From Desmodesmus armatus (lineage: Eukaryota; Chlorophyta; Chlorophyceae; Sphaeropleales; Scenedesmaceae), in contig VIIQ02000112.1 of the NCBI GenBank assembly GCA_007449985.2, forward strand, positions 148,501 to 212,500: a stretch of DNA of 64,000 bases, given 5' to 3'. How positions within the stretch are numbered: position 1 is the first letter of the stretch; the number at the start of each line of letters is the position of its first letter. This document shows positions 60,046 through 64,000 of the stretch, piece by piece. The notes beneath the pieces were generated by a model. That model saw only the letters and a program-made list of their open reading frames with translations. It ran no database searches and was not told the DNA's origin. The position numbers and the translations under genes are program-made.

Positions 60046-63000
60046 GCCAGTGCCTTGCACACAGGCTTGTGCTGACGCCAGGCAACACGCTGACAAGCCC
60101 TGCCGCAGTAGCGGGCTGTGTGGCAGCCAGCACAGATGCAGGTGCGGCCACCCACCAGCTGAGCCTCCGCGGACCCACCCATGTTGCTGCAGGCTGGGTT
60201 ATTGCAGGCATGCGGGATGGCAAAGGAGGCCAGCACACTGCCAGCTGCCTGCAGCTGCTGTTGAATTTCCTGCAGCACTTCTGGTGCTGGGTAGCGCCTC
60301 TGAGCAGACAGGTCTGAGTTGCGATAAGTGACCACAACTGGGAGTGCCTCTACTGCTGCTGCCAACTGCTGCCGCAGGTCCTGTGGCTGATACCCCAAAG
60401 CTGCAAGCTGCTGCACAGAGTCTGCAGCTGCCAGCCAGCCCACCACACTCTCTAGGCTGGACCGCAGCAGCTGCATGTTTCTAGTGAGGTCCACTCGGCA
60501 ACACAGCCATCTAATGTCCAGGCCGCTGGGACCATCCCTCTCACCCGCTCGACTGCCCTGCAAAAACCTTGCTAGTACAGCACTAGCAAAGCAGCAGCGG
60601 CCAAGCAGCACCAGGTAGGGCAGCACTGCTGCTGAGCATGCCCTGCTGCCATCAGTACCACTGCTGTCGGTCGCACCACTGCTAAGGGCAACCCTAAGCA
60701 TGGAAGAGACTGCAGCCGCCACTGCTGTGCTGATATCTTCCTTTTCATCACCATCGTAGTAAGAGCTGCTCTTATTGGTCTGCGTTGACAGTGGTATGAA
60801 GTTTGCTATGCCCACATTGTACACCTTGAGCAAAGTGCACAACAAGCCAAACAGCTGCAGAGCATCAGGGCTGCTCAAATCCCCACCAGCGGCCGCCAAG
60901 GGGCCACTGGTGGCCCCACCCCTAATAGCTTTCAACAGCAATGCAACAGAGCCCAAGATGGCAACAGTGATCCGCCCCACGCTGCCAGTCGGCGCTAGCA
61001 CACCTTCTGCGGCTGCTGCTGCTGCTGGTACTGCCAAGCGCACGCAATCCTGCAGCACCTTGCAGCACTGGGCATGCTGGAAAGGCAGCTGCAGCACTGC
61101 CGCAGGCAGGTTTTGCTGGTTGCTGACTGGCTGAGCACCACCACTCACTGCTGCTTTGGCTGCATCTGCAATGCTTGCCACCATGTGTTGGCATGACATC
61201 ACAAGCTTGATACCAGTGCTGCTGCTGCCGCCAGTGCTGCTGCTGCTGCCGCTCATGCCTGTGCTGCTGGCTGCCACACGCACACTGTCTGGCAAGCTAC
61301 GCCAATCACCCAGCAGCCTTTCAAGCACAGCAGCACTCAGCTCCCCTACAGCCTGGTTTGCAGCTGTGAACTGTGCCCGCACCTCTTGCTGCTGCCGCGG
61401 CGGCAGGCTGCTCTGTTGATCTATCAGCATTCTTGCCTGGTGGCAAGAGGCTAAAACCATCTGGCACACTCCTTCACACTCCAGTCCAGGCGGTCCGCCG
61501 GGCAGCGGGCCAGGTGGCATGCAGGACAGCCACTGGAGGTAGGCAGCTGATACTGACATGTGCAGGGCTGCTAGCGAAGGGTGTGAGATGGAGTGATCCT
61601 TCAAAGCTTGCAGCAGCATGGTATGATCTCGCATCCCACATATTGCATCGAGGCTCCACACCTCTCGCAGATCTGATCCCTGTTTGCGTGAGTTGAGGCT
61701 AGCTGCTAGCCACAGCCCCACCTCCCTGCTGACTCCCAGCTGCTCCAACACGCTGCTGCATGCTGCTGGCATGCTGGCAGCAAGCGCAGCAGGCAGCCAT
61801 TGCTCCCCTGGTGCGCTGTTTGAAGTAGGCTGCCGCCTGCGCTGGCTGCTGCTGGCGGCAGCAGCCCTACGGCCGCTGCTGCCAGTGCTGCTGGCGCTGG
61901 TTGGGGTGGCAGGTGCGTGGCAGGTGCGTCAGCAGCTTGCTGCAGGAACTGAGACAGTCATGGCATGACGACACTCAGGCAAATCCACTGTGTTGTGTGC
62001 TGTGCGCGCAGCAGCTTCAGAACAGCCCTACTGTCTCCCGTGCTGGCGCCGCTCACTGGCGCGTTCTGAAAGATGCTTTCCAGCAACTTTTCAGCCGCAG
62101 CGGCAGCGGAGCGCACTGCATCCCAAGAGAGCACCAACAAGTGCTCCATCCAGTCCTGCCGCCCTGCCTGTGCAAAAGCCGTGCTGATAAACTGCAAGCT
62201 GCTCAAGCCAAGCTGCATGGCGGGCACCACACACTGCCGCCCCACTGCATGAGATGTGTAAAAGGTGGGCTGCAGCTGCTCAAAGACCTGGAGCAGGTTG
62301 AATATGTTGTTGAGGGTGGCGTTGTCGTTGATCATGCCTGCCAAGTTTTCCAGCTGATCTGCTGCCGGGCGCGCGTACCATGCCCCGGGCTTGAAGCTCA
62401 GTGCATTGGGCAGCTGCTGCAGGAAGCCAGACTGCTGAAGCTGCTGCCAAAACATGGCTGTAAGCTTGCTGGCGCTGTTGCCGCTACCACCACTGCTGCT
62501 GCTGCCGCTGCCAGTGGTGCGGGCAGGTAGCTGAGGCAGGTCTGCAACTGCTAGTGTCAGCAGAATCACTGCAAAAACCTGTGCTGAAGTAGCTGCGACC
62601 AGGTTACGTGTGGCAATCAGCTCCCCACAGGCCGCCAGCACCAGCTGCGGGACCTGCGGCATGGCAAAGCGAACCAGGAACAGCGCCAGTGGGCTACAAT
62701 GTTCTGCCAAGATTGGGGTTTAGGTCTAAGTTGGCTCAACAATTTGAGAGTCGGCTTCCTAGACACCCACTTGCTCGTTGAGCATCTGCCTAGGGTGAAC
62801 ATAAGGCAAAACTGCAGGCAAGAACAGCCAGCATTCAGCTGCACGACCCAGGACCACATGCAGATGATGCTGTACAAAGCGCACAAATTGTGCAAGAGCA
62901 GGTTCTGCGGCGGCACTGCTGTACTGTGTGCTTGATCTGAGTACAGATGTGCTGCACTGGGAGCATGCTCACAGGGCTCGGTGCTCACCTTCTTGTCCAG

Positions 63001-63192
63001 CAGCTGCTTCCACGTGGCAACAGGGGTCACCAGACCATTCAGCAGTAAATCAGCTCTGCCGTCGAAGCCTTTCTTCAGGCTTGCGGGCATGTCAAAGGTG
63101 CCTGGGTTTGCTGTGAGCTGTGATTTGACCTTCACCAACATCTTGAGGACTCCATCCCACTCACGCAGAGCCTGGGCAGTGCTTAGTGCCAT
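59967..63192 (-). CDS. MYND zinc-finger protein
   Basis: Exon 1 (63192 to about 62990, MALSTAQALREWDGVLKMLV) ends before gtgagc. Exon 2 (about 62698 to 62010) is helix-rich (LVRFAMPQVPQLVLAACGEL, LQVFEQLQPTFYTSHAVGRQ). The last exon (about 61945 to 59967) is long and helical, with Ala/Ser-rich stretches. The C-terminus is a MYND zinc finger: CNNPACSNM, then CICAGCHTARYCGRACQ and WRQHKPVCKAL, with the full set of Cys/His ligands. About 950 residues. Chlorophyte algae have many large proteins of this shape, an alpha-helical body with a terminal MYND finger. MYND domains bind proline-rich peptides, but the partner and pathway here are unknown. The donor of exon 2 is unclear: no strong GT lies at the expected place near 62010, so either a GC donor or a different join is used. 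Confidence 0.8.
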
Positions 63193-64000
63193 CGTGATGA
63201 TTCAAGTTCGAGGTGCCCTGCAGCACAAGACAGACTGTGTGTGAAGAGTTGTACTGGTGGCAGCAACTGATCTGCAACTGCTGGCACCGTGCAGCGTTCT
63301 CGACGCAGTTTACTCACCTTGGACGGATGTTTTGGACGCAAACGCAAGTAAAACGATGGAAATGCAGGGCGTACACCCCCAGCGAGATGCTCGCAGCGAT
63401 GACGCCAACGTGGACGTCAGGTGTGTCAGCCAAACCGACCACACTCGCAATGCCGACTAAACGTAAGAACAACAATCTTGCGTGTCCCTGCCAAGCCCGA
63501 CCTCAGGGGCCGGTCAATGGTCACACATTTTGAGCAGTTGACAACTGCTGCGCCTATATAGTGTGTTGGCAGGCGTGCGGCATCTCATGCCTGGAACTTT
63601 GGCAGACTGGATGTGCACACACACACGGCTCCTTCTCTTCGACAGTGCACTTGATGCATCTCACCCCAAGCGCCCCTTGGAATTCAGGTTCCTTCAAGCA
63701 TGTGCGGCAGCTGCACAATGCAGCCACACACTGGTAGCAGTACTGGCGCAGCGCGCAGCCAGGCTGAGCGCCTACCTGATAAGTGGCACTGTGTGGCATG
63801 CCAGTGTACCTGGTGACACTGGCTGTGATATTTTGATCCAATCAGCAGTAGCTCCAAATCAACAAGGGTTGAAAGGTGGTGTGCGCTGTCTTGTCAAAAA
63901 AATGCCGCGCACTGTGTTGCGTTGTGTGAAGGTCATTGGCAATTGCCAGCAATGTACACATGTGTTGGCCCAACTGTGGCACAGTACAGCCTGCAAGCGT
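63193..64000. other. Upstream region of the MYND gene and right flank
   Basis: The promoter and 5' UTR of the MYND gene lie here. A TATATAG-type box occurs at about 63556-63562, about 360 bp upstream of the ATG, and could act on either strand. At 63554-63841 (minus) a Cys-rich frame (YCYQCVAALCSCRTC, CIKCTVEEKEPCVC) has closely spaced CxxC pairs; it may be an exon of a gene extending off the window or a chance frame. I do not call it as a gene. Confidence 0.35.

Overview
The window looks like nuclear DNA of a green alga (Chlorophyta, most likely Chlorophyceae; a Scenedesmus/Tetradesmus-like member of the Sphaeropleales is my best guess). Genes are split by many short GT-AG introns, acceptors are mostly tgcag, TGTAA polyadenylation-type signals follow several stop codons, coding exons are full of CAG/CTG-encoded poly-Gln, poly-Ala and poly-Ser, and the closest matches I recognise are plant-lineage proteins. 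No bacterial, plastid or viral gene set is present. All gene models below are hand-spliced from reading frames and splice consensus, so exon edges are approximate unless stated.

Layout, left to right: an unrecognised F-box-like gene (869-3238, +); a lipin/phosphatidate phosphatase with a huge glutamine/alanine-rich linker (5276-13900, -); a coiled-coil protein transcribed divergently from lipin (14439-19691, +); a CLEC16A/GOP-1-type endolysosomal trafficking protein (21383-28291, -); the nucleoporin NUP85/NUP75 just upstream of it in tandem (28545-34366, -); divergent from NUP85, a BIRC6-type ubiquitin-conjugating enzyme (34848-43494, +); the pair CDC26 (APC/C subunit) and TTM3 (triphosphate tunnel metalloenzyme), whose reading frames overlap at a TGATG (45470-48180, -); divergent from them, peptide:N-glycanase PNG1 (48530-52082, +); a TKL-type protein kinase with a very long activation-segment insert and a C-terminal CaaX box (52520-57523, +); and a MYND zinc-finger protein (59967-63192, -).

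These are housekeeping genes, not one pathway, although three touch ubiquitin or protein turnover (BIRC6-like E2, CDC26, PNG1). The strongest observation is the CDC26-TTM3 arrangement. In Arabidopsis these two proteins are reported to be made from one bicistronic mRNA; here the CDC26 stop and the TTM3 start share a base, which suggests the same dicistron in an alga. Other notable signals are two long intronic foldbacks in NUP85 (candidate small-RNA precursors or MITE remnants), repeated local duplication of exon ends together with their splice sites in lipin and CLEC16A (several copies would form in-frame 33-36 nt microexons), homopolymer G runs placed just after many 5' splice sites, and a truncated reverse-transcriptase fragment in an intron of the E2 gene.
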